Shown: positions 1 to 9,599, numbered from the stretch's first letter. The stretch: DNA of 52,158 nucleotides from Halomicronema sp. CCY15110 (GCF_016888165.1 NZ_JACSWC010000261.1:1-52158), one strand, 5' to 3'. Notes: generated by a model from the letters alone, not told the origin. Numbers and translations are program-made.

Positions 1-246
1 GAAAGTGACGACTTTCTCACGATGAGACTACCGATACTTTGCTCCCAAAACTTTTCTGCACCAGTGAGCTCTGCCAGCCACCCAAACGATTCCAAAGAGA
101 TCGACGCGGCTTAATGGGAGAAGGTGTTTGTCTCTGACAACAGCTTTCCATGGGGGCATAGCTCTAGGAACCCCCACCGTCCTCGTCCCCCAGATGGAGA
201 TACTGTAAAGCACTGGTATCGGTTGCAGTGAGTGGCGTAACTAGGA
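1..246. other. Left-edge noncoding stretch with a long imperfect hairpin
   Basis: I see no convincing gene here; a 61-codon minus-strand frame has no family I recognise. The stretch holds nested complementary segments: CAAC 138-141 with GTTG 222-225, GCTTT 143-147 with AAAGC 207-211, and CCAT plus GGGGG 148-156 with CCCCC 187-191 and ATGG 194-197. Together they could fold into one hairpin of about 90 nt, as a structured RNA would. A smaller hairpin, GAAAG/CTTTC, lies at 1-16. It matches no RNA family I can name, and the window edge cuts off its context. Confidence 0.3.
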
Positions 247-1485
247 CTACTCCTTTAGCAGCAGAAAGAAGAGTTGACCATCGGTGTTGACTTGTCCGGC
301 TTGGGCACCCGCCGCGTCGCCGCTGCCCACATAAATATCAACGCGCCCTGGTCCTTGAATCGCCCCCCCGGTGTCTTGATTGAGGACATAACGACTGATG
401 GGAGTGGCCTGCCAATCACCGTCAGCACCGGGGATGGGCCAGTCGAGGGTGATGAGGGCGAGGGCACCGGGCGGCATAATCGCTTTATCCGTCGCGATGG
501 AGCGGCCCGCTGTAACGGGTACGGAAAAGGTTCCGGTGGGGGGGCCACCAGCGGTTGCTCGAAAGAACACGAAGCGATCGTTGCGAGGGATGTATTCGCT
601 GAGCGTGGCGGGATGGGCAGCGAAAAAGGCGAGCAGCCGCTCCAGGGTCATGCCCTCGGCGGGCACTTGACCATCGTTGATCAGTTCGCGGCCAAGGCTG
701 ACGTAGTCATACTCCGTCCGTCCGGCATAGCCCACCGACATGAAGCTGCCGTCGGCCAGGCGCAACCGGGCCGAGCCTTGCACCTGTACGAGAAAGGCTT
801 CGAGGCGATCGCGCATCCACACTAGTTCCAAACCTTTGAGTGGGCCGTTGGCACTTTGCAGACCGTCTTTGCCCTCTAGCTCGGTGCGGGTAGGATGGGG
901 CAACGTCCACTCTTCCAAATCCGCCGGCCGTTGATACAAGGGATAACGATATTCTGCCGTGGGGACGCGACTGGCCGCATAGGTGGGTTCAAAATATCCG
1001 GTGAAATGAACCGTGCCCGCACCGTCGTTGCCAATTGATTGATACAGCTCAAACTCTCGCTGCACAGCGGCGTGCAACTCCGCCGGTGAGGCGCTGGTCA
1101 ATACCAGTGTCCGAAAGCGTTGCAGACTGCGGCGCACCCGATCGCGGGTCAGCCCTTCAATGGGATAGTTGGCATAGGCTTCCCTCGCGGCTGGGGTGTC
1201 GAGATAGCTGAGGCTATGGGCGATCGCGGTTAACAATCGCAATTGCGCCGCCGATGCATCTCCCTGCCACAGCAAATCATCCGCTAGCGCCGTATCGGGC
1301 CAGTGATCTAGCGACGTCAGGGGCAGGGATGGCGCGATCTCGCCGTCTTCAATCGCTTCAGTGGCTTGGGCGGCAGTCACTGGGGTCGCCGTGACTGACT
1401 GCGACGCTGAACTCAGCCAGGCGAGGCCGACTAAACCCGAGAGCGCGATCGCCCCGACTAACCCATTTCTCCACAAATGCTGCAT
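247..1485 (-). CDS. mltA: Membrane-bound lytic murein transglycosylase A (MltA)
   Basis: This 412-aa protein is an MltA-type lytic transglycosylase, which cleaves the glycan strands of peptidoglycan and leaves 1,6-anhydro-MurNAc ends. An N-terminal hydrophobic segment (about residues 8-26) should export or anchor it. The MltA barrel domain is marked by the FTGYFEP motif near residue 161 and a conserved VQVQGSARL stretch. The C-terminal 3D domain carries the characteristic Asp residues (ITLDWPIPGADGD, NQDTGGAI, and VDIYVGSGDAAG near the end). Its ATG overlaps the stop of the upstream 84-aa gene (TAATG), so the two are probably translationally coupled. Length and domain order are normal for cyanobacterial MltA. 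There is no clear lipobox Cys, so it may be anchored by the transmembrane segment. Confidence 0.93.
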   Translation of the reverse strand: MQHLWRNGLVGAIALSGLVGLAWLSSASQSVTATPVTAAQATEAIEDGEIAPSLPLTSLDHWPDTALADDLLWQGDASAAQLRLLTAIAHSLSYLDTPAAREAYANYPIEGLTRDRVRRSLQRFRTLVLTSASPAELHAAVQREFELYQSIGNDGAGTVHFTGYFEPTYAASRVPTAEYRYPLYQRPADLEEWTLPHPTRTELEGKDGLQSANGPLKGLELVWMRDRLEAFLVQVQGSARLRLADGSFMSVGYAGRTEYDYVSLGRELINDGQVPAEGMTLERLLAFFAAHPATLSEYIPRNDRFVFFRATAGGPPTGTFSVPVTAGRSIATDKAIMPPGALALITLDWPIPGADGDWQATPISRYVLNQDTGGAIQGPGRVDIYVGSGDAAGAQAGQVNTDGQLFFLLLKE

Positions 1486-1739
1486 TAGAACCGTTCGACA
1501 CTAGAACTAAAGACGGGTTCCACCCGGATCGCCAAGAGCTTCGAGGGTCGAATCACCATGTATTCGCCAGGATTGATTTTGGGAATCGGCACATTAATAA
1601 AGGCGTCGTCCGACTGTTTGGGCATCAAGTCGGAGCTATACCATTTCTGGAATTCTTGAATCGTCGCAAACTTGACCTCTTGATGATGGCCGCCATCAAA
1701 CAGCAAGTGGACAATATATTCGCTGGGTGTTCTTGGCAT
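1485..1739 (-). CDS. Conserved hypothetical 84-aa protein upstream of mltA
   Basis: An 84-aa soluble protein with no signal peptide or membrane segment. I recognise it only as the kind of short conserved protein found in cyanobacteria, without a function. It has a compact alternating pattern, an HH pair near residue 18, and a KINPGEYMVIRPSKL stretch that looks like a beta-rich fold. A purine-rich GGGGAA lies just upstream of the ATG. Its stop overlaps the mltA start by one base, so it is very likely the first gene of a two-gene unit and may act near the envelope, but that is inference from position only. Confidence 0.7.
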   Translation of the reverse strand: MPRTPSEYIVHLLFDGGHHQEVKFATIQEFQKWYSSDLMPKQSDDAFINVPIPKINPGEYMVIRPSKLLAIRVEPVFSSSVERF

Positions 1740-1870
1740 GGTATTCCCCGTGTTCTCCTACAGCGCTCCCGTGGGGCAGCGATAACAGACAAATTGTACC
1801 CACGGTCGGGCCTTCTCGACGCATCTGCTCACAAGCTCGGCCATCTCTCGCCTGTCGATGCCCACCACGC

Positions 1871-3442
1871 TTAAGCGTCGTCAGTCGGTTGGCTATCGCT
1901 ATCGGCGGCGCGATCAGGCTTCAACAACGGAAAGGCGATGACATCGCGGATGCTGGGGCTGTCGGTGAGGAGCATAACGAAGCGATCGATGCCGATACCG
2001 AGACCGCAGGTGGGGGGCATCCCGTACTCCAGTGCCGTGAGAAAGTCCTCGTCCACTCCCGTCGCTTCAAGATCGCCAGCGGCCTTGCGGGCAGCCTGGG
2101 CCTCAAACCGCGATCGCTGATCGATGGGGTCGGTCAACTCCGAGAAGCCATTAGCCGTCTCGCGCCCCGCAATGAACAGTTCAAACCGTTCGACCACACC
2201 GGGTTTGCTGCGGTGGGGTTTCGACAACGGCGAAATTTCAACGGGATGATCGATGACGTAGGTAGGCTGGATGAGATCCGCTTCGACAGTTTCTTCGAAC
2301 ACGGTGTTGAGTAACCGCCCGATCGAATCGCAGCCGTCCAAATCGGTAATGCCGAGGGCCATGACTTTCTCTTTAGCAGTGGCGAGATTGTCTAACTGCT
2401 CAAAGTCCAGACCCGTTTTTTCTTGCACCAGTTCGTGCATGGTGGCCCGTCGCCAGGGGGGCGTGAGGTCGATGGTCTGGTCTTGGTAAGTGATTTTGGT
2501 GGTACCCAACACGGACTCCGTAACCTGGGCGATCAGGGTTTCCGTCATGGTCATGAAGTCGTGATAGTCGGCATAGGCTTCGTACACCTCAATACTGGTG
2601 AACTCAGGGTTGTGGCGGGTGGAGACGCCTTCGTTGCGGAAGATACGGCCAATTTCAAACACCTTTTCAAAGCCGCCCACGACCATGCGCTTGAGGTGCA
2701 GTTCGGTGGCGATGCGCAGATACAGCGGCAGATCCAGCGCGTTGTGGTGGGTGGTGAAAGGCCGTGCTTCCGCCCCCCCCGCTTCGCTTTGTAGCACGGG
2801 AGTTTCAATTTCGAGAAAGCCCCGATCTTCAAAAAAGCGGCGAATGCCGGAGGTGATCAGCGCCCGCTTGCGAAAGGTGTCGCGCACGTCAGGATTCACA
2901 ATCAGATCGACGTAGCGTTGGCGGTAGCGTTTGGCAACGTCGGTCAGGCCGTGCCATTTATCCGGCAGGGGCAGCAAAGACTTGGTGAGCAGGGCGTAGT
3001 TTTGCACTTTGACGGAGAGTTCGCCTTTGTCAGTGCGCTTGAGGGTGCCGCGCACGCCGATAAAGTCACCCACGTCGGTGAGCTGTTTCACCTGGTTAAA
3101 GGCATCAGGATTATCGGCCATGCTGTCGCGAATCACCTTCTTGTCCAGATAAAGCTGGATGGGGCCGCTCTCGTCTTGAATATTGAAAAACGCGAGTTTG
3201 CCAAAGACCCGCCGGGCCAGGATGCGACCCGCGATCGCCACTTCATCCTCAACTTCTGCACCCGCCGCCAAGTCCTGATACTTTTCCTGCAACTCAGCCG
3301 CGCTGTGGGTCTTGTCCCAACGATAGGCAAAGGGGGTAAGTCCTGCTTCCGTGAGCTGCTGCACCTTTTGCAGTCGGGCCGCCCGGATTTCATCGAGGGT
3401 AGACGCGCTCTGATCGGGTTTGGGTGACTCGTTTTGGGCCAT
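1871..3442 (-). CDS. lysS: Lysyl-tRNA synthetase, class II
   Basis: A class II lysyl-tRNA synthetase that charges tRNA-Lys in the cytoplasm. The 523-aa product has an N-terminal OB-fold anticodon-binding domain (about residues 55-155) and a C-terminal catalytic core. Motif 2 is visible as [18 protein letters not shown] and motif 3 as [12 protein letters not shown] near the end. I chose the ATG at 3442, whose product begins [14 protein letters not shown]. The longer frame reaching 3583 adds 47 residues of non-family sequence. Family length is about 500 residues. The last 15-20 residues after motif 3 form a short Asp-rich tail. It is transcribed away from the neighbouring symporter gene at 3590-5053, which is also on the minus strand. 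Confidence 0.97.
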   Translation of the reverse strand: MAQNESPKPDQSASTLDEIRAARLQKVQQLTEAGLTPFAYRWDKTHSAAELQEKYQDLAAGAEVEDEVAIAGRILARRVFGKLAFFNIQDESGPIQLYLDKKVIRDSMADNPDAFNQVKQLTDVGDFIGVRGTLKRTDKGELSVKVQNYALLTKSLLPLPDKWHGLTDVAKRYRQRYVDLIVNPDVRDTFRKRALITSGIRRFFEDRGFLEIETPVLQSEAGGAEARPFTTHHNALDLPLYLRIATELHLKRMVVGGFEKVFEIGRIFRNEGVSTRHNPEFTSIEVYEAYADYHDFMTMTETLIAQVTESVLGTTKITYQDQTIDLTPPWRRATMHELVQEKTGLDFEQLDNLATAKEKVMALGITDLDGCDSIGRLLNTVFEETVEADLIQPTYVIDHPVEISPLSKPHRSKPGVVERFELFIAGRETANGFSELTDPIDQRSRFEAQAARKAAGDLEATGVDEDFLTALEYGMPPTCGLGIGIDRFVMLLTDSPSIRDVIAFPLLKPDRAADSDSQPTDDA

Positions 3443-3589
3443 GGAATTGAGAAATGGGCGACACAAACAAACCCTCATTATAGGCAGTCGATGAACGGCC
3501 TCACTGAAATTATCGAAAAGTCGTGAGTTAAAGAATGTGCCCCCGGCGAGCACGATCAGAGCAGCACAACACGCGACTGCCACCTGCGG

Positions 3590-5053
3590 TTAGGTGACGT
3601 GGGGAGCGCGATCGCCCTCCCTGCTGGCGGCATCATTGCTTCGACGATCGCGGCGGCCCCACCAGGCCCCGACCAGATAGCCCGCCGTACAGAGCAACAG
3701 CCCGTACACATTCACCCCTAAATCCAGCGCATATTTGCCGCCCCCCAAACTCAACCAGGTGGGAAAAATACTGGTGCTCAAGGCACTTTCCAACACGCGC
3801 AAAACCCCAAAGATCAGGCCCGGCCAAAAGGCGAGATGAAAGCTCAAGGCCCCGGCACCGCGCAAAAAGGCCAGGAGAAAGATGGGGGCCAAGCCCATGA
3901 CCATGGTGCCGCTAATGGTGGTCGCCATGATGATGGCCGGGCCGAGCTGATCGCCCATATAAATGCCCAGTAAGGGCAGGTTGCCGAGGAGGGCGATCGC
4001 CACAATCCACCAGCGACCGATAAAGGCTTGGCTCTCGGTGGGTTGACCTTTGCGGTTATCCCAGTCGCGCGCGCCCAGTTTCGCCACGCTCGAAAAGGTG
4101 GAATCCAGCGTTGAGCCCGCACTGGTGAGCATGATGGCATTGAACACTAGCAGCATCGGTAGGCCGAACAGGGCGGGCACGGTATAGCTGGGCGCGCCTT
4201 CCACCCCAAAGGCCCGGGCATAGAGGCCCACAGAGCTGAACAACAGAATGAAGCCGCCGCTGATCAGGCCCGCCCAGATGAAGGCTTTGACCATGGTGCG
4301 CGGCCCGGTAATGAAGGCGCGATCGGTCATCACGGGGTCGTGAAAGGGGTAGCTGAAAATTTGGACAAAGGCTAGCCCGCAAAAGGTCAACCCCGCCAGG
4401 CGCGTGTCGGCATCTACCGTTGGCAGTCCTTGGCTGACCAGGCCCGGCCCGAGCGTGGCGAGAATCACCACTAACAGCACGGCAGCTAGCAGCATTTGCG
4501 CCCCATCCGTCAGCAGGCTACTCCGCAAGCCGCCGAGGAGACTGTAAAACACGGTGAAGGCCGTGACGACTAGGGCGGCCAGCCAGTAACCCGCGCTGCC
4601 CTCGGCTCCAAAATACAGGGAAAAAACTTTGGTGTTTGACCACACTTCGTTGATCAGACGAATGGCGATCGCAATCAAAAAGAGGCGCGAGCAGACGAGG
4701 CCATATTTAGTTGCCAAAAACTCGGGAATGGAGCGATAGCCGCCCCGCGTGCGAATGAAATAGAGGGCGATCGCGGCGGTGACAAAGCTCAGGTAGTAAA
4801 TGCTGTAGCCGATGCCGCCCAACACGCCGAAGGCATTGCCCAGGGTGGCCGCATTGTCGATAGATTTGGCAAAAATCCAGGAGATGGCAGCGCTGGCCAC
4901 CAGGAGCCACATCCCGGGCGCTTTGCCGCTGCTGGACTGGCCTTCAAAGAATTCGGGGGCGGTGACTCGCTGGGGGGTGGTCTGGCGCACCAGGTAGAAA
5001 ATGACGCCGCCGTAGCCCGCTAGGAGCATCCAAGTCATAGCTGTGATGAACAT
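3590..5053 (-). CDS. Sodium:solute symporter family (SSF) transporter
   Basis: A 487-aa polytopic membrane protein of the SSF family (PutP/PanF/SGLT-like), which uses the sodium gradient to import organic solutes. About 13 hydrophobic segments span nearly the whole length. Family landmarks include the N-terminal YRSIPEFLATKYG stretch, the segment FTVFYSLLGGLRSSLLTDGAQM, and a small-residue segment (LTSAGSTLDSTFSS) at the usual sodium-site region. The C-terminus is short, basic and hydrophilic. The substrate cannot be read from sequence: proline, pantothenate, acetate or an amino acid are all possible. It lies 147 bases upstream of the lysS ATG on the same strand, with no evident functional link. 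Confidence 0.88.
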   Translation of the reverse strand: MFITAMTWMLLAGYGGVIFYLVRQTTPQRVTAPEFFEGQSSSGKAPGMWLLVASAAISWIFAKSIDNAATLGNAFGVLGGIGYSIYYLSFVTAAIALYFIRTRGGYRSIPEFLATKYGLVCSRLFLIAIAIRLINEVWSNTKVFSLYFGAEGSAGYWLAALVVTAFTVFYSLLGGLRSSLLTDGAQMLLAAVLLVVILATLGPGLVSQGLPTVDADTRLAGLTFCGLAFVQIFSYPFHDPVMTDRAFITGPRTMVKAFIWAGLISGGFILLFSSVGLYARAFGVEGAPSYTVPALFGLPMLLVFNAIMLTSAGSTLDSTFSSVAKLGARDWDNRKGQPTESQAFIGRWWIVAIALLGNLPLLGIYMGDQLGPAIIMATTISGTMVMGLAPIFLLAFLRGAGALSFHLAFWPGLIFGVLRVLESALSTSIFPTWLSLGGGKYALDLGVNVYGLLLCTAGYLVGAWWGRRDRRSNDAASREGDRAPHVT

Positions 5054-5476
5054 AAGCAGAAAATCGTGAAATCAGACGAACACTCAGAAAACGGTTTTGG
5101 AGTCGCCCCAACCTCACCGAAAGGTTGGCGAGGCGAGGCATCAGGCTACCTTAACTAGCCCGGTTTGACGACAGTTGCCGACTGGGGAGCCGCGATTGTT
5201 GAAATTCCACCAGCAGTCCGGCGTGGGCCATGGCGGCGATCGCGGTAAGGGCCACCACCGAGGGCGAGGCGATCACACGCCGCCGGAATTTCAAGCTCGA
5301 TAGTTCTCAAATCCTTCACTGGTAATGCTATCGACAAGGGTTCATGCAACCTCGCCGTGAGGCTGCACAGGTGATTGAGCTTACCTTGCCAGACCACGCT
5401 GAGGATTACCTGAGAAAAGCGCTGACCAAAAATTAAGGCATCGTGAGTCGATAAATTAGCCCTGCTGAGCCCAGTC

Positions 5477-5539
5477 AGGGGACGGTTCCCTCGGACTAAG
5501 CCCCACCGTATTGGTGGATCCGACAGGGAACCGTCCCCT
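5477..5539. repeat. Dispersed ~63-bp inverted repeat, copy A
   Basis: Perfect 15-bp arms, AGGGGACGGTTCCCT at 5477-5491 and its reverse complement at 5525-5539, are separated by 33 bases. The spacer holds further nested arms: TCGGA/TCCGA (5491-5495 with 5519-5523) and CCACC/GGTGG (5503-5507 with 5513-5517). The whole unit can therefore fold as a long hairpin or cruciform. The same arms recur at 17568-17630 and 37536-37597. The layout resembles REP-type elements mobilised in trans by REP-associated (IS200-like) transposases; no such transposase is in this window. Confidence 0.85.
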
Positions 5540-5692
5540 CGCAGCGCGATCGCTGTCCCCATACCTGGTGGCAACTGGCAATCATCCCGAGGCCGGACCG
5601 TGAGATTTCATACAATGAACTGGGGTGCCATGGGGCGAGATCCGCATCGTCCGGAGTTTTTAGACGCTCGGCTGTAGAGTTAGCCATGCAAC

Positions 5693-5730
5693 CATCACCG
5701 CTGCCCGGTCATACATCAAGGGCGGTGATG
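5693..5730. repeat. Bulged hairpin upstream of the CHASE2 cyclase gene
   Basis: CATCACC (5693-5699) pairs with GGTGATG (5724-5730), and GCCC (5703-5706) with GGGC (5720-5723), leaving a small bulge and a 13-base loop. There is no U-tract, so it is not a clear terminator. It may be an operator-like or leader structure for the gene starting at 5835. Confidence 0.45.
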
Positions 5731-5834
5731 ATTGCCAATTATCCGCAACTAAAGCGGCGGTTGCATGTCTCCAACTCGCACTAGCTCATGCGAGGGGGCG
5801 AGCGCACGATAACCTCTCAACCAGGGCAGCATCC

Positions 5835-7835
5835 GTGGTGATTTTCAAATCCCTTAAATCTTGGGCGACCGGGCCAATGCAGCGTAGTCGTGGCTGGTGG
5901 CGATCGCAATCGGCCAATCTGATGATGATTGGGGTGGCGAGTTTGGCGCTGTCGTCCGGCGTGGCGGCGGTGGTGCAGGTGGGGCTACTCGAAGGGTTGG
6001 AGCACAAAACTTACGACCAGATGATGCGCCTGCGGCAGCTGACGCGATCGCTGCCGCCCGATGATCGGCTGCTGATTGTGACTGTCACCGAAGAAGATTT
6101 AGAGACTTTAGCGGAGTTTCCCCTCACCGACGGCACCGTCGCCCGCGCGATTAACCAGATCCAGCAGCACGAACCCGTCGCGATCGGGGTCGATATGTTT
6201 CGAGCCATTCCCAAGCCACCGGGCCGCGAGGCGTTGGGAGCAGCGCTGCAAGCGGACAATGTCATCGTGATCGCGCAGCTGTCCAACAGTACCGGTGGCC
6301 CCGGCATTCCGCCCCCCGCTGAGGTCGCCCCCGGTCAAGTCAGCTTCAACGATGTGGTGGTCGATGCCGATGGCAAGGTGCGACGGGCGCTCCTAGTGGC
6401 TGAACCCGTGGGCCTGCCCGAGCATCCGTATCTGTTTTCCTTTTCGCTGCAGTTAGCGATGCGGTATCTAGCGACCCAAGACATCGCCCCCACGGCCAGT
6501 TCCGCCAATTCTGACTACATGCAGCTCGGCGACACCACGCTGTGGCCCCTCCAGGCGGGGTCGGGGGGCTACGCTCGGATCGACGATGACGGCTATCAGG
6601 TCATGCTGGACTATCGCGATCGCCTGACGCCAGCCCGCACCGTGACCTTGCAAGCGGTCTTGAATGATCAGGTTGATCCCGATTGGGTGCGCGGCAAAGT
6701 CGTGCTTATCGGCATTACGGCTCCCAGCTTCAAAGACTTGTTTTACACCCCGTTTACGGGGGGAGCCAGCGACGCCAGCCACCAAATGCCGGGGGTGATC
6801 CTCCACGCGCAGATGGTCAGCCAGTGGTTAGACCTGGCCCTGGGCGATCGCCCCCTCATGGGGATGAGCCACCCCTGGCAAGAATGGCTGTGGTGTCTCG
6901 GCTGGGCGCTGCTGGGGGGTACCCTCGCCTGGTATCTGCATCACCCCATCACGTTGACCGCGAGCGAAACCGGCGTGTTTATCGCGATCGCCGTGAGCAG
7001 CTACGGTCTGTTTATCACCCAAGGCTGGGTGCCGGTGATTGCCCCCGCCCTGACGGTGTTGATCACCAGTGGTGTCGTCTTGGCCTATCAGGCCCAGCAG
7101 TCCTCTCGCCAACGGCAAATGATGCAGGTGCTCCTCGGTCAGAACGCCTCACCAGAAATCGCCCAAGCCCTATGGGAAAATCGCGATCGCCTGATCAAAT
7201 CGGGCAAATTACCGGGCCGGGGCATGGTCGCCACCATGCTATTTACCGACCTGCGCGGCTTTAGCACCCTGGCCGAAACGACCTCGCCCGAGCAACTGTT
7301 GGAATGGCTGAACCACTACCTCGAAGCCATGACGGACGAAATCCGTATCCACCACGGCATTGTCAACAAATTTACCGGGGATGGGCTATTAGCGGTGTTT
7401 GGGGTGCCGATCGCCAGCACCACCCCGGCCGCGATCGCGGCCGACGCCCAAGCCGCCGTCGCCTGTGCCCTCGGCATGGCCACTCGCCTGGAAACGATCA
7501 ACCAAGAACGCCAAGCATACGCCCACCCGCGTTTAGAAATGCGGGTGGGCATTTTCACGGGGCCAGTGGTCGTCGGCAGTCTCGGCGGCCACCACCGCAT
7601 GGAATACGGCATCATCGGCGACAGCGTCAACATTGCCTCGCGGTTAGAAAGCGTGGATAAAAGCCGTCAGCCTGAACCCTGCCGCATTTTGATCGGTCAA
7701 GACACCCTTGACTACCTGGCCGATGCTTTTGTCGTCGAAGCGTGGGGCGACTTAGTGCTCAAAGGCCGTCACGCCCCCTTGGGCGTCTACCGGGTAGTTG
7801 ATCACCGGGTCGCCCCGACCGCGCCGCCCACGTGA
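5835..7835 (+). CDS. CHASE2-domain class III adenylate cyclase
   Basis: A 666-aa membrane-bound sensor cyclase making cAMP from ATP. After an N-terminal transmembrane helix (about residues 28-50) comes an extracytoplasmic CHASE2 sensor domain (to about 330), then three closely spaced helices (about 345-430) and a C-terminal class III cyclase domain (about 465-650). Metal-binding Asp residues are seen in FTDLRGF and KFTGDGLLAVFG, the adenine-selecting Lys in NKFTGD, and the Asp of the purine pocket in YGIIGDSVN. The transition-state Asn and Arg are in VNIASRLES. All key residues are present, so it should be active. It starts at one of two adjacent GTG codons; an ATG at 5877 is an alternative. 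The ligand is unknown. Its stop abuts the stop of the convergent gene with no gap. Confidence 0.93.
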   Translation: MVIFKSLKSWATGPMQRSRGWWRSQSANLMMIGVASLALSSGVAAVVQVGLLEGLEHKTYDQMMRLRQLTRSLPPDDRLLIVTVTEEDLETLAEFPLTDGTVARAINQIQQHEPVAIGVDMFRAIPKPPGREALGAALQADNVIVIAQLSNSTGGPGIPPPAEVAPGQVSFNDVVVDADGKVRRALLVAEPVGLPEHPYLFSFSLQLAMRYLATQDIAPTASSANSDYMQLGDTTLWPLQAGSGGYARIDDDGYQVMLDYRDRLTPARTVTLQAVLNDQVDPDWVRGKVVLIGITAPSFKDLFYTPFTGGASDASHQMPGVILHAQMVSQWLDLALGDRPLMGMSHPWQEWLWCLGWALLGGTLAWYLHHPITLTASETGVFIAIAVSSYGLFITQGWVPVIAPALTVLITSGVVLAYQAQQSSRQRQMMQVLLGQNASPEIAQALWENRDRLIKSGKLPGRGMVATMLFTDLRGFSTLAETTSPEQLLEWLNHYLEAMTDEIRIHHGIVNKFTGDGLLAVFGVPIASTTPAAIAADAQAAVACALGMATRLETINQERQAYAHPRLEMRVGIFTGPVVVGSLGGHHRMEYGIIGDSVNIASRLESVDKSRQPEPCRILIGQDTLDYLADAFVVEAWGDLVLKGRHAPLGVYRVVDHRVAPTAPPT

Positions 7836-9599
7836 TCACGTCTCTGCCGCCACTTGCTTGAGCAAATGCCAACAGGGAATGAAGTAGTCGGCCAAGACGT
7901 TGTCGACCTGCCAGAATTCGGCGTAGCTATCGCCCGAACAGAAGCGACTGATAAACACAATCAGCAAATCTTGAAACGGCAGCGGCGACTGTTGGGTGAA
8001 CTGCGGGTCGGTGTAGAGCGTATTGATGACGTTTTGCAGGTGCAGCAAATTGACAGCAATTTCGGCAAACAGACTGTCTTCGCTCTCGACCGTCGGCAAG
8101 TAATGGCGACCGTATTCCTGCAAAAAGCAAGAGTACATTTGGGCGATCGCCTGCTTCAGATTCACCTCTAAGCGCGGAATCTGGTCGGCCCCCACATCCA
8201 TCAGCGGGGAGTCGGCCAGCAGTGCAATTTCGAGGGGCGACGCTTCCATCGGCGACAGATGAATCTCTAATAGCGGTTGCAACACCCGCAAAAACAAGAA
8301 ATCTAAGTCAGCCAGACTCAGGTCTAAATTGGCCGGATAGTCGGTAAACGCGGAGGAACTGGGCAGTTGATGGGCCGCCTGGGGATTGGTGAAGGTGAAC
8401 TTGAATTCGGCAATGTCGGCGACCAACTCTCCCAGCAGGTGGGTAAACAGCAGTCCCAGGCGCTGGCGCACTTCCCCATGGAAAAACTGCACGGCTTTCT
8501 CTTCATTGAGCGACACCAACGGCCCGGCAAACTCAAACAGTTCGCCACAAGTCAAAGGGCCAGCCGGGGTGTAGGCCGTTTCGTGGGCTCGCAAGGCTTC
8601 GCCGCAGTCGGCCAGGGCAGTGTAATCACTGTTGAATTGGCTGAACAACAGTTGCCAGTAGTGCCCCCAAATATCGTGGACGAGAAACATCTCGGCATCT
8701 TTTTGCGGCAGCACCCCAACGCTTTTGGATAAGCGCTGCATGACCTGTTCGGGCGTGATGGGCACCGGCGATGACGACTGGACGTTGTAGCGATCGCTCA
8801 CCGCCTGCGCCCAGGTCTCGCGAATGCCCGCCGGCTGACAGGGACCAAAGGTGGGAAACCGCTGAAACTTCTGAAACGTAAATTCTGACAGGCGTTGATG
8901 GAGCTGCCGCAGCGCGTTTTCATGCTCTTTGGGGCACAGGTCGCGCCACCCAGCAAAATCTTCTACCGCCGGGAAATCCACACAAAAGTACAGCTGAGTC
9001 GGCGTGAACACCACATCCAGCTTGTCGGGATTGACCAAAATGCCCCCAAACAGTTCTTGAAAGAGGGAGACAAAGGGTTCAGTCGTCAGGGGTAAAACGT
9101 TATCCAGAGACAGGCCAACGGTTTGCAAAACGGACTCGATGAGCAAATGCTGGCGGGCAATGTCCGCATCGACCTGATCCAGTTGGGCGACGATCGCATC
9201 CATCACGGCGTCGGGCAGCGCGAACTGTCGCCCCATGGCGGCGATGCCCTCCGGCGTTGACCAACTCGGGGGCACCGGGTCGGGATGGTACCGACTGAGG
9301 GTGTTAGAAGGCAGCGTCCCCCGCCAACCGCTGCCCCCGACGGCAAAATAACGACTGATTAATAACGCTGACTCAACCACCGCTTGCCGGACTGGCAAGG
9401 GGATCGCTTGGCCCGGTTCGGGCGTCTGGTTAATGGGGTGGGCACAGGCTTGCAGGGCCGTTTGAATCTCGCGAATGCGATCGCGCCGCCGCTCAATCAG
9501 GCTGGGCTCTGCCCCCTCTGACTGCGAAATCAGAAACCGCGACAGCGTCAGCGCCTCGGCAATTTGCGATCGCTGCATAGCGGTCAAATGCGAACCCAT
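7836..9599 (-). CDS. Unknown 587-aa protein with an HDxWGH motif
   Basis: I do not recognise this family. It is a large, mostly helical soluble protein with no signal peptide and no membrane segment. Residues 300-400 concentrate possible metal ligands: HDIWGH (His308, Asp309, His313), AHE (His339, Glu340), FHGE (His374, Glu376), then His387, Glu391 and Glu398 on what looks like one helix. Such spacing would suit a diiron or other carboxylate-bridged metal site, but that is inference. The N-terminal 160 residues are Arg/Glu/Gln-rich and helical. A CAGGAAA Shine-Dalgarno precedes the ATG. It converges on the CHASE2 cyclase stop-to-stop. Related proteins probably exist in other cyanobacteria. 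Confidence 0.75.
   Translation of the reverse strand: MGSHLTAMQRSQIAEALTLSRFLISQSEGAEPSLIERRRDRIREIQTALQACAHPINQTPEPGQAIPLPVRQAVVESALLISRYFAVGGSGWRGTLPSNTLSRYHPDPVPPSWSTPEGIAAMGRQFALPDAVMDAIVAQLDQVDADIARQHLLIESVLQTVGLSLDNVLPLTTEPFVSLFQELFGGILVNPDKLDVVFTPTQLYFCVDFPAVEDFAGWRDLCPKEHENALRQLHQRLSEFTFQKFQRFPTFGPCQPAGIRETWAQAVSDRYNVQSSSPVPITPEQVMQRLSKSVGVLPQKDAEMFLVHDIWGHYWQLLFSQFNSDYTALADCGEALRAHETAYTPAGPLTCGELFEFAGPLVSLNEEKAVQFFHGEVRQRLGLLFTHLLGELVADIAEFKFTFTNPQAAHQLPSSSAFTDYPANLDLSLADLDFLFLRVLQPLLEIHLSPMEASPLEIALLADSPLMDVGADQIPRLEVNLKQAIAQMYSCFLQEYGRHYLPTVESEDSLFAEIAVNLLHLQNVINTLYTDPQFTQQSPLPFQDLLIVFISRFCSGDSYAEFWQVDNVLADYFIPCWHLLKQVAAET

Larger units (their letters stand above)
5054..5834. other. 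780-bp noncoding region between the symporter and the CHASE2 cyclase
   Basis: This divergent intergenic region holds no frame that looks like a protein family. It contains one copy of the three-copy inverted-repeat family (5477-5539), a second bulged hairpin (5693-5730), and HIP1-related GCGATCGC motifs. Promoters for both flanking genes must lie here, but no clear -35/-10 pair stands out. Confidence 0.6.

Noticed and set aside
28-213. 61-codon minus-strand frame at the left edge
   Set aside because: Lies on the hairpin region and has no family resemblance I can defend.
1-246. 6S RNA, RNase P RNA, tmRNA or SRP RNA
   Set aside because: None of the conserved core sequences of these RNAs is present.
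1871-3583. Longer lysS start at 3583
   Set aside because: The extra 47 residues are hydrophobic and Cys-rich, not seen in the family; the ATG at 3442 gives the normal N-terminus.
5155-5687. Two minus-strand frames upstream of the CHASE2 cyclase
   Set aside because: They read through the inverted repeat copy A and carry no recognisable domain.
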